Origin: Pseudalkalibacillus hwajinpoensis
Lineage (GTDB): Bacteria; Bacillota; Bacilli; Bacillales; Guptibacillaceae
Length of the DNA stretch: 64,000 nucleotides
Reading direction: 5' to 3'
NCBI RefSeq assembly: GCF_015234585.1
Contig: NZ_JADFCM010000006.1
Location: 1-64,000 of the forward strand
The position numbers and the translations under genes were made by a program. Within the stretch, counting starts at the first letter, position 1; each line of letters starts with the position of its first letter. Below, in pieces: positions 1-7,866 of this stretch. The notes beneath the pieces are model-generated. The model made no database searches and was not told the origin of the DNA. It worked only from the letters and a program-made list of their open reading frames with translations.

Positions 1-933
1 GCTTGGAGATGCGCCGATAAACATAAGTAAACTTAACACTAACTGCGTAGACAGAGTGAATTCACTCACGTCCATAGTCGCGAGACCACCATTTCTCGTC
101 GTAACGGATTGAAACAATGAATAGAATAGCGATTGATCCCATGACTTATCAGCCAAGAAATTTCCTGCTTCTAAAATCCAAATAAGGGCGGTACCGATTA
201 AGATTAGAGCAAAAAAAGTAACCGTCGTAACCTTTGTAAACAACGTAAAGCGGTACGCTACCGTTTCTTTCTTTTGGAATAAGTAATCCTTCAGTTCGAT
301 AAGAACAGGGAACCCTATTGCACCTAATATAAGCAGAATCATGTTAATGGATTGCACAAAATAATCATTTGCATATGGAATAAGTGAACTCCCAGTAATA
401 TCAAATCCTGCATTTGTCGTAGCACTTACTGAAGCAAAGAATCCCTGCAAAAAGGCATCTTGCCACGCATCATAATACTTTAACAAATAGATCCCAAGAA
501 TAATTGTCCCTATCGCTTCAAATAAGAGAATAAGCCCGAGGATTTGTCTCATTAGACTTACAAGACCAGCTAATGTACCACGATTTTGATCTGTACTAAT
601 AAGCTGACGTTCTTTCATCCCTATTTTCTTTCCCATTAACAACCAAACAAAAGTTCCAAGGGTCATAATCCCAATTCCACCGAATTGAAGTACGAAAGCA
701 AGGATGTATGTTCCGGTTGTACTAAACGTATCAGCAGTAGAAACGACTGTTAATCCTGTAACACTAATTGCACTTACAGCCGTAAATAAAGCATCTATAA
801 AGCTCCATTCAACATTAGCTTGATGGGCAATCGGAAGACTTAAGAGAACCGTCGATAATGCTACAGCCGCAAAATAGAAAAGAACAATCAGCTGGACGGA
901 AGAAAGTTCTGTTGCTTTTTCTTTGATTTTCAT
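1..933 (-). CDS. ktrD: KtrD/KtrB-like potassium uptake channel subunit (3' end outside window)
   Basis: Integral membrane subunit of a Ktr-type Na+-dependent K+ uptake system, TrkH/KtrB superfamily. About 311 residues are visible from the start at 933; the C-terminus lies left of position 1. The selectivity-filter loops typical of the family are visible as SVTGLT (first repeat), SATTNAGFD (second) and TTRNGGLAT (third), with hydrophobic helices between. A ribosome site GAGGAGG lies 7 bases before ATG. It reads closest to Bacillus KtrD (YkrM) rather than KtrB from memory of the family; the cytoplasmic partner (KtrC/KtrA-like) is not in the window. It is divergent from the sensor kinase gene at 1072. 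Partial only because of the window edge. Confidence 0.9.
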   Translation of the reverse strand, partial: MKIKEKATELSSVQLIVLFYFAAVALSTVLLSLPIAHQANVEWSFIDALFTAVSAISVTGLTVVSTADTFSTTGTYILAFVLQFGGIGIMTLGTFVWLLMGKKIGMKERQLISTDQNRGTLAGLVSLMRQILGLILLFEAIGTIILGIYLLKYYDAWQDAFLQGFFASVSATTNAGFDITGSSLIPYANDYFVQSINMILLILGAIGFPVLIELKDYLFQKKETVAYRFTLFTKVTTVTFFALILIGTALIWILEAGNFLADKSWDQSLFYSLFQSVTTRNGGLATMDVSEFTLSTQLVLSLLMFIGASPS

Positions 934-1004
934 ATTATTCCTCCTCAGCCTCTCTGATCTATGAATAGATTATTTCGGACATCGTATTCTTGTAAATCTT
1001 ACTG

Positions 1005-1034
1005 TTTAGATAATAACCCTCTTAATAGTATAAT
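1005..1034 (+). promoter_or_regulatory. SigA-type promoter for the yhcY-like kinase operon
   Basis: TTTAGA (1005-1010), 18-base spacer, perfect TATAAT (1029-1034). It lies inside the long ORF that opens at ATG 961, which argues that translation starts downstream at GTG 1072. Confidence 0.55.
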
Positions 1035-1071
1035 AAAAAATGTCAATTGTTTAAATATTGGGGGAACTACT

Positions 1072-2664
1072 GTGGATGATCAACGATACGAGCGTGAATT
1101 ACTCACCTTGAAAACCATTGCCGAAACATTAAATCGTTCAACTGACCTGAAGACGATGCTTCAATCTGTTCTTGAAGAGCTTTTGAACGTCACCGGACTC
1201 AAAACAGGATGGATTTTCTTATCAAACTATAAGAAGCAGTTTACTTGTACAGCCGATGCAAGACTTCCTGAAGCTCTTGCATTGAAAGAAAAGGAACCAA
1301 TGTGTAAAGGAACTTGCTGGTGCTTAAATAAATTTTGGGATGGACGACTGAACGAGGCAGTTAACATCATTGAATGTAAACGAATTGAAGATGCCATCCA
1401 TCACAAAACCGGTGATACAGAAGGATTAACTCATCATGCGACCGTTCCATTAACAGCCGCCGGGGAATCATTTGGTATTTTAAATGTTGGTTCACCTGGT
1501 AAAGAAAAGTTTACTGAGGAAGAACTTACTCTACTTGAATCGGTTGCTTTTCAAATTGGAACAGCTATTAAACGAGTACGATTATATCAAGATGAGCAAA
1601 AACGTGCAGAAAACTATTCGAAACTTGAATCACTTACAAGAGAATTATGGAAGTGCCAACATACTGAGGAGATCATTAACGGGATTGTACGGCAAACCGC
1701 TCAATCTTTTAACTGGCCTATCGTCGGTTATTTCCATAATAGCGGTCATCAGCATGTTCTCCACTCTTTGTACGATCAAAACAAATTAAACGTACTGAAC
1801 ATGCCTTATTCTGATGATACACTAAAAGAAGTTATAGAAGCAGTGGATAAAGAAATTCCAGTTACACCTCACACGTTTCATCTTCCAATTGATGCGGAAA
1901 TCACTGAAATTCATGCCCGAGCGGTTACGATTCGAAATGATCAAATAGGTATTCTATTTGCTCTTAGTCACAAGGATGTAAGGCTCTCAAAAATGGATGA
2001 AGAAATTTTACAAGCTGTTGCTGATCACACGGCTCTTGCGATTGAGCAATCACGAGTAAATGAAAAGAGACAGGAGCTAATCCTCTCTGAAGAACGAAAC
2101 AGACTTGCAAGAGACTTGCATGATTCCGTTAGCCAAAAACTGTTCTCATTATCAATGACAGCACGTGGTGCACAGAGTATTCAAGACAACCCTCTAGTTC
2201 TTAATGAGGCATTAGTCGATATTCAACAGCTATCTCAGCAAGCAATGCAAGAAATGAAAACATTAATCTGGCAGCTTCGACCTGTGGGAATTGAAGCCGG
2301 TGTGATGACGTCCCTTAAAACTTATGCACTAGGACTAGGTCTGCAAGCCGTTTGTGATGTTTCAGGTCTTAAACTCCTCCCTAGACCAATAGAAGAGGCG
2401 CTTTTCCGGATTGGTCAAGAAGCGCTCAACAATATACATAAGCATGCTGCTGTAAAAGAAGTATCACTCCAGCTGGCATTTTCTGAAACCGATGCTAGCT
2501 TAACAATTGTGGATCACGGTGTTGGCTTTGATCAAACGACTGTTGGGGATTGCACACTTGGTCTTAGAGGAATGAAGGAACGTGCGGCAATACTCGGTGG
2601 CCATTTATCCATCACAAGTACAAGAAACTTTGGGACAACAGTACAAGTTATACTGCCGATATGA
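1072..2664 (+). CDS. yhcY: YhcY-like sensor histidine kinase with cysteine-bearing GAF domain
   Basis: Cytoplasmic NarL-type histidine kinase, 530 residues from GTG 1072, which has a GGGGGA ribosome site; the ORF is open back to ATG 961 but a promoter lies in between. Domains: N-terminal GAF about 20-180 with Cys78, Cys82, Cys84 and Cys102 (CxxxCxC...C), a second GAF-like region about 190-330, HisKA_3 with the phospho-acceptor in DLHDSVSQKL near 345, and a HATPase near 435-530 ending in LGLRGMKERA. Cysteines so placed in the GAF of Staphylococcus AirS (YhcS) hold a 2Fe-2S cluster, so oxygen or redox sensing is inferred. The order kinase, regulator, azoreductase matches yhcY-yhcZ-yhdA of B. 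subtilis. It is longer than B. subtilis YhcY, apparently through the extra GAF-like region. Confidence 0.85.
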   Translation: MDDQRYERELLTLKTIAETLNRSTDLKTMLQSVLEELLNVTGLKTGWIFLSNYKKQFTCTADARLPEALALKEKEPMCKGTCWCLNKFWDGRLNEAVNIIECKRIEDAIHHKTGDTEGLTHHATVPLTAAGESFGILNVGSPGKEKFTEEELTLLESVAFQIGTAIKRVRLYQDEQKRAENYSKLESLTRELWKCQHTEEIINGIVRQTAQSFNWPIVGYFHNSGHQHVLHSLYDQNKLNVLNMPYSDDTLKEVIEAVDKEIPVTPHTFHLPIDAEITEIHARAVTIRNDQIGILFALSHKDVRLSKMDEEILQAVADHTALAIEQSRVNEKRQELILSEERNRLARDLHDSVSQKLFSLSMTARGAQSIQDNPLVLNEALVDIQQLSQQAMQEMKTLIWQLRPVGIEAGVMTSLKTYALGLGLQAVCDVSGLKLLPRPIEEALFRIGQEALNNIHKHAAVKEVSLQLAFSETDASLTIVDHGVGFDQTTVGDCTLGLRGMKERAAILGGHLSITSTRNFGTTVQVILPI

Positions 2665-2676
2665 GAGGAGGATATG

Positions 2677-3324
2677 ATGAAAATTAAATTACTTCTTGCT
2701 GATGACCATCTTATGGTTCGAAAAGGACTTCGCTTATTCTTACAAACACAGGAGGATATTGAAATTGTTGGGGAAGCAAAAAATGGAGTTGAAGCCGTGA
2801 AGCTTGCTTATGAGCTCAGTCCTGACGTTATTTTAATGGATCTAGTTATGCCTGAAATGGATGGAATTGAAGCAACTAAGCAATTGAAAAAAAACGCCCC
2901 ACACATCAAAATTATTATCTTAACAAGTTTTTCAGATCAGGATCATGTTCTTCCAGCCATTAGCGCTGGTGCTGAAGGGTATCAATTAAAAGATATTGAC
3001 CCTGATGAGTTAGTTTATACAATACGCGCAGCATTTAGCGGTAAACGCCAACTTCATCCACTCGCTACAAATCAGCTGATGTCTCATATGACTAAGAAAG
3101 ATCAAGTCGATGATGAACGCAGAATCACAAACCTTACACCAAGGGAGAAAGAGGTATTAAGAGAAATCACTCTTGGGAAGAGCAACAAAGAGGTTGCTGC
3201 CGCTTTATATATTACTGAAAAAACAGTAAAAACTCATGTAAGTAGTATTCTTTCCAAATTAAATTTCCACGATCGGACACAGGCTGCTCTCTTCGCGACA
3301 AAGCAGAACTGGTTTGAAAATTAA
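2677..3324 (+). CDS. yhcZ: YhcZ-like NarL/LuxR-family response regulator
   Basis: DNA-binding response regulator, 215 residues. Receiver domain 1-120 has the acidic pair in LLLADDH, the phospho-acceptor Asp in ILMDLVMPEMDG and Lys in YQLKD; LuxR-type helix-turn-helix near 148-205 reads LTPREKEVL then NKEVAAALYITEKTVKTH. It is the partner of the kinase ending 12 bases upstream, phosphorylated by it. GAGGAGG (2665-2671) favours ATG 2677 over ATG 2674. Very close in wording to B. subtilis YhcZ. The azoreductase gene that follows is the likeliest target or co-transcribed member. Confidence 0.9.
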   Translation: MKIKLLLADDHLMVRKGLRLFLQTQEDIEIVGEAKNGVEAVKLAYELSPDVILMDLVMPEMDGIEATKQLKKNAPHIKIIILTSFSDQDHVLPAISAGAEGYQLKDIDPDELVYTIRAAFSGKRQLHPLATNQLMSHMTKKDQVDDERRITNLTPREKEVLREITLGKSNKEVAAALYITEKTVKTHVSSILSKLNFHDRTQAALFATKQNWFEN

Positions 3325-3459
3325 ATCTACAACTAAAGGCTGAGACTGAATTCCTTCTTCCCTCCGATGCCCGATACAAGAATTTAAAATACACTTAGAT
3401 TGAAATACTCACATTTGAGGTAATAAAAGAATATAGAGGTATGAGAAAGGAGCTTTCCT

Positions 3460-4008
3460 ATGAAAGTAATGGTGATGAACGGTAGTCCAAGAGACAAATC
3501 TATGACGAGGAATTTAACAAATACAGTTACCGATCAATTAGATGAAAAGGGAATTGAAGTGCTCACATTCGACGCAGGATTCCATGACCTCCCTTTGTTT
3601 AAAGGGAGAAAAGAAGATCTTGATCATCCAGAGGTGCAGCGCCTCATAAACCATGCAACAAAAGCTGATGCATTTGTTATTTGCTCTCCTGAATACCACA
3701 ATGGCATGAGCGGAGCTTTAAAAAACGCACTCGATTTTTTAGGTGGTTCTCATTTCAAACATAAGCCAACTGTTCTTGCTTCTGTTGGCGGTGGTGGAAA
3801 AGGCGGTATTAACGCATTGAACAATATGAGAACAGTTATGAGAGGGTTATATGCTCTCGTCCTCCCTGATCAATTCTGCGCAGATCCCACATGCTTTGAT
3901 GAGAAAGGTTACATGGTGGAAACAAAAGCGAAAGAACGTCTGACAATCGTTATAGATGAACTAGTTTCCCTATCCCAAACTATAGAAAATAAAATAGAAG
4001 TACAGTAA
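3460..4008 (+). CDS. azr: NADPH-dependent FMN reductase / azoreductase (Azr, YhdA-like)
   Basis: Cytoplasmic flavodoxin-like quinone/azo reductase, 182 residues, that transfers electrons from NAD(P)H to FMN-bound acceptors. The flavodoxin-fold signature is visible: NGSPRDKS phosphate loop at 8-15, SPEYHNGMSGALKNALDFL near 77-95, and the GGGGKGGINALNNMRTVMRG block near 107-127, which is almost identical to B. subtilis YhdA. AAAGGAG precedes ATG. It follows yhcYZ as in B. subtilis, but here 135 bases apart, so it may also have its own promoter. Ends at a strong bidirectional terminator. Role in thiol or quinone stress is known of the family; the physiological acceptor here is not evident. Confidence 0.9.
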   Translation: MKVMVMNGSPRDKSMTRNLTNTVTDQLDEKGIEVLTFDAGFHDLPLFKGRKEDLDHPEVQRLINHATKADAFVICSPEYHNGMSGALKNALDFLGGSHFKHKPTVLASVGGGGKGGINALNNMRTVMRGLYALVLPDQFCADPTCFDEKGYMVETKAKERLTIVIDELVSLSQTIENKIEVQ

Positions 4009-4010
4009 GA

Positions 4011-4045
4011 AAGAGCCCGATAGCGTTTCTCTATCGGGTTCTTTT
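4011..4045. terminator. Bidirectional intrinsic terminator between azr and ger operon
   Basis: 11-bp stem GAGCCCGATAG / CTATCGGGTTC with a 7-base loop, T-run on the plus side and A-rich flank on the other; serves both convergent units. Confidence 0.85.
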
Positions 4046-4048
4046 CGC

Positions 4049-5131
4049 CTATTCTATGACTCCCGACTCTGTTACTTTCACATCCATATGAAATTCGATA
4101 TCCATATCAGGATAACGGTCCATCCAATCCTCATGACTGAAATCACCTCGAGTCACACTACGAATCGCATTCCCAAGTCCAAGAGGATCGATCTTTAGCC
4201 GTTGGAATTCTTGAATCATCTCATTTCCTCTGTTCTCAATTTCCTTCTCCATCGTTTTCTCAATTTCTTTAAGCTTCTGAGGGGTTAGCTGCTTTCCTGA
4301 GTACTCCTTGATTACTCCTAAAACCTCACCATGAGCTTGAACCTTATTGCTTCTAACCTTTTTTAAGTTAAGGTTTCTTTTAGAAGCAATATTATAAATA
4401 GCAGCATGCTCTTCATCATTCAGTTTCACAGTAAATGAATCGTTACTAGAAAATTTCTCATACAGAATTTTGAATGTAAACAAACTTTGTGAGTCAATGG
4501 TAGTAACCATTTTATCTCCATTGAATAATGCAAGCCCAATAATCTTCACCTTATCTCCATCTTGTTCAACCAACGGAAGGATCGGATCATTTCCTTCTGA
4601 GTAGTAATGGTACAGAAAGTTATGCAAACTCGTTTGTGGCAGCATGCCGTGCTTAGTATTATGACTTAAAGTATCATGGATAAATGTACCAGTATCCACG
4701 TTCCCATAATTGGTACTTAATAATGTTTCCATGTCACTGTTAGAAATGCCCAAGAACACTCTTGAACCAATTGACGGATCTCTTTGGAGCGTATCAACCA
4801 ATTCAATAATACCTTCTGATTCTGCCATTTCCCTGCTAAAGAGAGCAACCTCCAGTTTTCCACTTACAAATGATTTTGATGACTCGGAATTATATTGACT
4901 GCGAATTTCTTTACTAAGTTCAGCTGTTTGAATAAAGATGCTATTATCAACCCTACCATTAGCTTGGTATTGGGGAGCTACTGCAATTCCTTTAATAAAA
5001 CTTTCTTCATTGTCATCTTCAGGGAGATCATAACCGATAATCGTCACCATTTGAATATCATCTAGAATACTGCTTTCCACACACCCTGTAAGTAGGACAC
5101 TACATATTACGAATACCAGGATCAGTCTCAT
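4049..5131 (-). CDS. GerC-type germinant receptor lipoprotein
   Basis: C subunit (Ger(x)C family) of a nutrient germinant receptor in the spore inner membrane. 360 residues; lipoprotein signal peptide with lipobox LLTGC (Cys17), then the typical start DDIQMVTIIGYDLP. C-terminal Ger_C domain with LGLGNAIR near 311 and HMDVKV near the end. It overlaps the GerB gene by 4 bases (ATGA), so the two are translationally coupled. Last gene of an intact A-B-C operon. Which germinant it answers to cannot be read from sequence. Confidence 0.9.
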   Translation of the reverse strand: MRLILVFVICSVLLTGCVESSILDDIQMVTIIGYDLPEDDNEESFIKGIAVAPQYQANGRVDNSIFIQTAELSKEIRSQYNSESSKSFVSGKLEVALFSREMAESEGIIELVDTLQRDPSIGSRVFLGISNSDMETLLSTNYGNVDTGTFIHDTLSHNTKHGMLPQTSLHNFLYHYYSEGNDPILPLVEQDGDKVKIIGLALFNGDKMVTTIDSQSLFTFKILYEKFSSNDSFTVKLNDEEHAAIYNIASKRNLNLKKVRSNKVQAHGEVLGVIKEYSGKQLTPQKLKEIEKTMEKEIENRGNEMIQEFQRLKIDPLGLGNAIRSVTRGDFSHEDWMDRYPDMDIEFHMDVKVTESGVIE

Positions 5132-6222
5132 TCTGACCTCCCCACCTTACTTTTGATATACTGAACTACAAATAAGAATGGTACATAGAGATAAACAAAG
5201 TAGAACCCCATTTGACTCGTATACTGATTTAGTAAATCAATGCTCTCTCTCCTAGCAAAGGCACTGCTAGCCAATAAAATGACAAAAAGAAGAGGGATCG
5301 TCACATTTCGTTGACTGATATTTGATAACCTCCTAATTGCTCTACCTCCAGCCCATATCGTAATGCAGAGATTTGGAAGAATCACAAGTGCCCACGAGGT
5401 AATACCAATGTACTCAAAACGCTGAACAAAAGGCATTTCTGCAATTTTCCATGTTGTTAGCGTCGCCCAAATGGTCTTTTGTAACTGTTCGGTACTAAAG
5501 AAGGCGATCGTTGTAATCATGACTGTTGTATAAATAAAAACCGTAAATAAGTTCCCTGCCTGCGCCCATCGATGAGATTTTTCGGGGTCATTCACAAATG
5601 GGAGGTACATAAAAAGCGTTGTAAAACCTAAATAAGATAAGGAAGCCCCCTTAACTCCCTCATACATTTCAATTATAGAGTGGTTGAATATCGGCAGAAG
5701 GTCTCGGAAATGTCCATAAAACATCGGAAAGATCATCGTTAAAATAAGATAAAATGGCAATACGACACCAAAGAAAGCTATACCGGCAACTACCCTAAAC
5801 CCACCAGATAAACAGTAATAGACTAAAAGTAGAAACACAGAACCGAAGATCCATTTATTTAAGTCTGGAAACATCCATACTTGAACCACTTCGATATATG
5901 TACGTAGAATAGTCACGCTCATCGCAATGAAATAAACAATAGCAATCCAGCTAAATAATCCTCCTATCCATTTTCCAAAAAGATTTTGATGTAACGAAAT
6001 GAGGTCCCCTTTTTCCTTTAGCATGATTTTATATATCAAATAAATAATCACATTAAGACTAAGGCCAGCAACTAGTACCGAGATCCAAGCATCATTTCCT
6101 GCGTATTTTGCGCTGATTCTTTGAAACCCCATGACTCCTACCCCTACTTGAACGGAATGAACAAGGTAAAACACTAGAAATGGAGATACTTTATACTCAT
6201 CTTTCACTTCTGGTCCAGCCAT
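5128..6222 (-). CDS. GerB-type germinant receptor permease subunit
   Basis: B subunit of the receptor: amino-acid/polyamine/organocation-like integral membrane protein of the spore germination (GerB/YndE) family. 364 residues with about 10 hydrophobic segments; N-terminus VSPFLVFYLVHSVQVGVGVMGF shows the family start (helix 1 with GVGVMGF). The family uses this subunit to bind germinant. AAAGGAG lies upstream of ATG 6222. Middle gene of the operon, 23 bases after gerA and overlapping gerC. Confidence 0.9.
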   Translation of the reverse strand: MAGPEVKDEYKVSPFLVFYLVHSVQVGVGVMGFQRISAKYAGNDAWISVLVAGLSLNVIIYLIYKIMLKEKGDLISLHQNLFGKWIGGLFSWIAIVYFIAMSVTILRTYIEVVQVWMFPDLNKWIFGSVFLLLVYYCLSGGFRVVAGIAFFGVVLPFYLILTMIFPMFYGHFRDLLPIFNHSIIEMYEGVKGASLSYLGFTTLFMYLPFVNDPEKSHRWAQAGNLFTVFIYTTVMITTIAFFSTEQLQKTIWATLTTWKIAEMPFVQRFEYIGITSWALVILPNLCITIWAGGRAIRRLSNISQRNVTIPLLFVILLASSAFARRESIDLLNQYTSQMGFYFVYLYVPFLFVVQYIKSKVGRSE

Positions 6223-6245
6223 ATAAAAGCATCTCCTTTCTCCGT

Positions 6246-7736
6246 TTACTCATGGAAATCATTTTTCTCTTTCTTCGTTACTGGGTTAAATCGTACTGTA
6301 TCCTCTGTTTGTAATTGAATAGGTCGCTTATTTTGAAATTTCAATGGAAGCCTAATAAGAGCATCCTTTAAATCCTGAACACGTAATGGGTAGATTGGCT
6401 CTAGGAATGGTCTACCTAACGATTTTAATTTGAGAAGGTGAGCTATTAAAAAGCTAAAGCAGATCGTTACACCAAGGAGCCCCCACAGATGAGCGAAAAA
6501 CAGGAAAGGAAACCTTGTTAAGCGAATAGTGTTGCTCATTCGATAGACAGGAGTTGTAAAGGAGGCAAGGGCAGAAAGTGCCACGATAATTAATAGGACG
6601 TTGCTTGTTAATCCTGCTTCAACTGAAGCAGTCCCAATAACAATACCGCCTACAATACCGATCGTTTGACCGACTTTTGTCGGCAATCGTGCTCCAGCTT
6701 CTCTTAGCAACTCAATGGCTAACTCCAAAAATATGGCTTCAAGAATGGGAGGTAGCGGTATACGTTGCCTGGAGCTAACGAGGGTGCCGAGTAGATCTTT
6801 CGGTATCAGTTCGTAATGATAGGTTAATGTTGCTACATAAACCGGTGTCACAAGTATTGAAAATAAAATCGCAAAAATGCGGATCATGCGAGCACTTGAG
6901 GCGACGATCCAATTCACAAAATAGTCTTCAAATGCTGAAAAGAATTCGACAAGCGTCGTTGGCCCAATCAGAGCCTGAGGTGATCCATCTGAAAGAATCA
7001 CAATCTTCCCTTCGCATAACACGGATGTAGCGCGGTCAGGTCTTTCGGTATCAATGAGTTGCGGGAATGGAGAATTTCTATTATCGGATATTAATTGCAT
7101 AAGAACGGAACTATCGACAACCTGATCAACTTTAAGATCTGCGAGACGCTGTTTAACGGTGTTTACATTCTCTTCGTTTGCAATTCCCTCAAGGTAGAGA
7201 ACGATTACTTTCGTATTTGTTAGCTTTCCGATCGTTAACTCATATGCTTTTAATTCATGTACAGGTAACCGTTTTCGGATTAAATGTAAATTAGTATCTA
7301 GTGCTTCTACAAATGCTTCCTTTGACCCGACAACTGTAAACTCGACTTCAGGTTGTGTGATCGCTCTGGCCTTTTTTACCTGACAAGGTATCATCGCACA
7401 TTTTGTGGCAGATTCATTCAAGCGAATAATAATAAAACCCATCATTACTTTTTCGCAAATTACCTTAAGATCTTCTGTAATGATGACGCCTGGCACGGGT
7501 ACCCTTTTCTTCACCTCATCAAGTGACTTCAATGGTTCTCTCACGAGATAGGGTAAAATGTGGTCGTTGAATTCATTCTCATGAATAAGCGTTTTAAAAT
7601 AATATAAAAAGAAAGAGCTGTTATCCTGTTTATTTTCAAAATGCAAAAAATCATCGGAGTCTTTTAAGCTTTTAATTAGCTCAGGCAAGTTTTTCAGCTT
7701 ATCGGGAGATCGACTTTTTTTAAACCATCGAAGCAC
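6246..7736 (-). CDS. GerA-type germinant receptor A subunit (intact)
   Basis: A subunit (GerA/GerKA/SpoVAF family, PF03323), 496 residues from a GTG start with GGTGA before it. N-terminal hydrophilic part to about 285 includes FPQLIDTERPDR and VILSDGSPQALIGPT; then about five membrane helices (290-450) with ILEAIFLELAIELLREAG and QTIGIVGGIVIGTA, all family hallmarks. First gene of an A-B-C operon transcribed toward the terminator at 4011-4045. Compare the second copy at 17565, which is interrupted. Expression in the forespore (SigG) is expected for the family, but no convincing SigG site was found upstream. Confidence 0.92.
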   Translation of the reverse strand: MLRWFKKSRSPDKLKNLPELIKSLKDSDDFLHFENKQDNSSFFLYYFKTLIHENEFNDHILPYLVREPLKSLDEVKKRVPVPGVIITEDLKVICEKVMMGFIIIRLNESATKCAMIPCQVKKARAITQPEVEFTVVGSKEAFVEALDTNLHLIRKRLPVHELKAYELTIGKLTNTKVIVLYLEGIANEENVNTVKQRLADLKVDQVVDSSVLMQLISDNRNSPFPQLIDTERPDRATSVLCEGKIVILSDGSPQALIGPTTLVEFFSAFEDYFVNWIVASSARMIRIFAILFSILVTPVYVATLTYHYELIPKDLLGTLVSSRQRIPLPPILEAIFLELAIELLREAGARLPTKVGQTIGIVGGIVIGTASVEAGLTSNVLLIIVALSALASFTTPVYRMSNTIRLTRFPFLFFAHLWGLLGVTICFSFLIAHLLKLKSLGRPFLEPIYPLRVQDLKDALIRLPLKFQNKRPIQLQTEDTVRFNPVTKKEKNDFHE

Positions 7737-7766
7737 TTTCAGTCACCACACATTCTCATGTTCTCT

Positions 7767-7781
7767 TTGTAGTTTCTACAA
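7767..7781. repeat. Short dyad also found at 57078
   Basis: TTGTAGTTTCTACAA: 6-bp arms around a 3-base centre, upstream of the ger operon. The 13-base core TGTAGTTTCTACA recurs at 57078-57090. Possible operator; no protein assigned. Confidence 0.35.
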
Positions 7782-7832
7782 GTCACATCAATTTATCCAC
7801 CTCCAGGCTTCATCAATGAAATCAAACCAAAT

Positions 7833-7864
7833 AAAAAAAGCGTGTCATTACGACACGCTTTTTC
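7833..7864 (-). terminator. Intrinsic terminator after isocitrate dehydrogenase
   Basis: Stem AAGCGTGTC / GACACGCTT with 5-base loop, followed on the minus strand by a T-run (A-run at 7833-7839 on plus). Confidence 0.88.
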
Positions 7865-7866
7865 CT

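Noticed and set aside
961..1071. Longer N-terminus for the YhcY-like kinase (ATG 961)
   Set aside because: A promoter lies at 1005-1034 inside this stretch and GTG 1072 has a good ribosome site; the extra residues are Cys/Asn-rich and unlike a kinase start.
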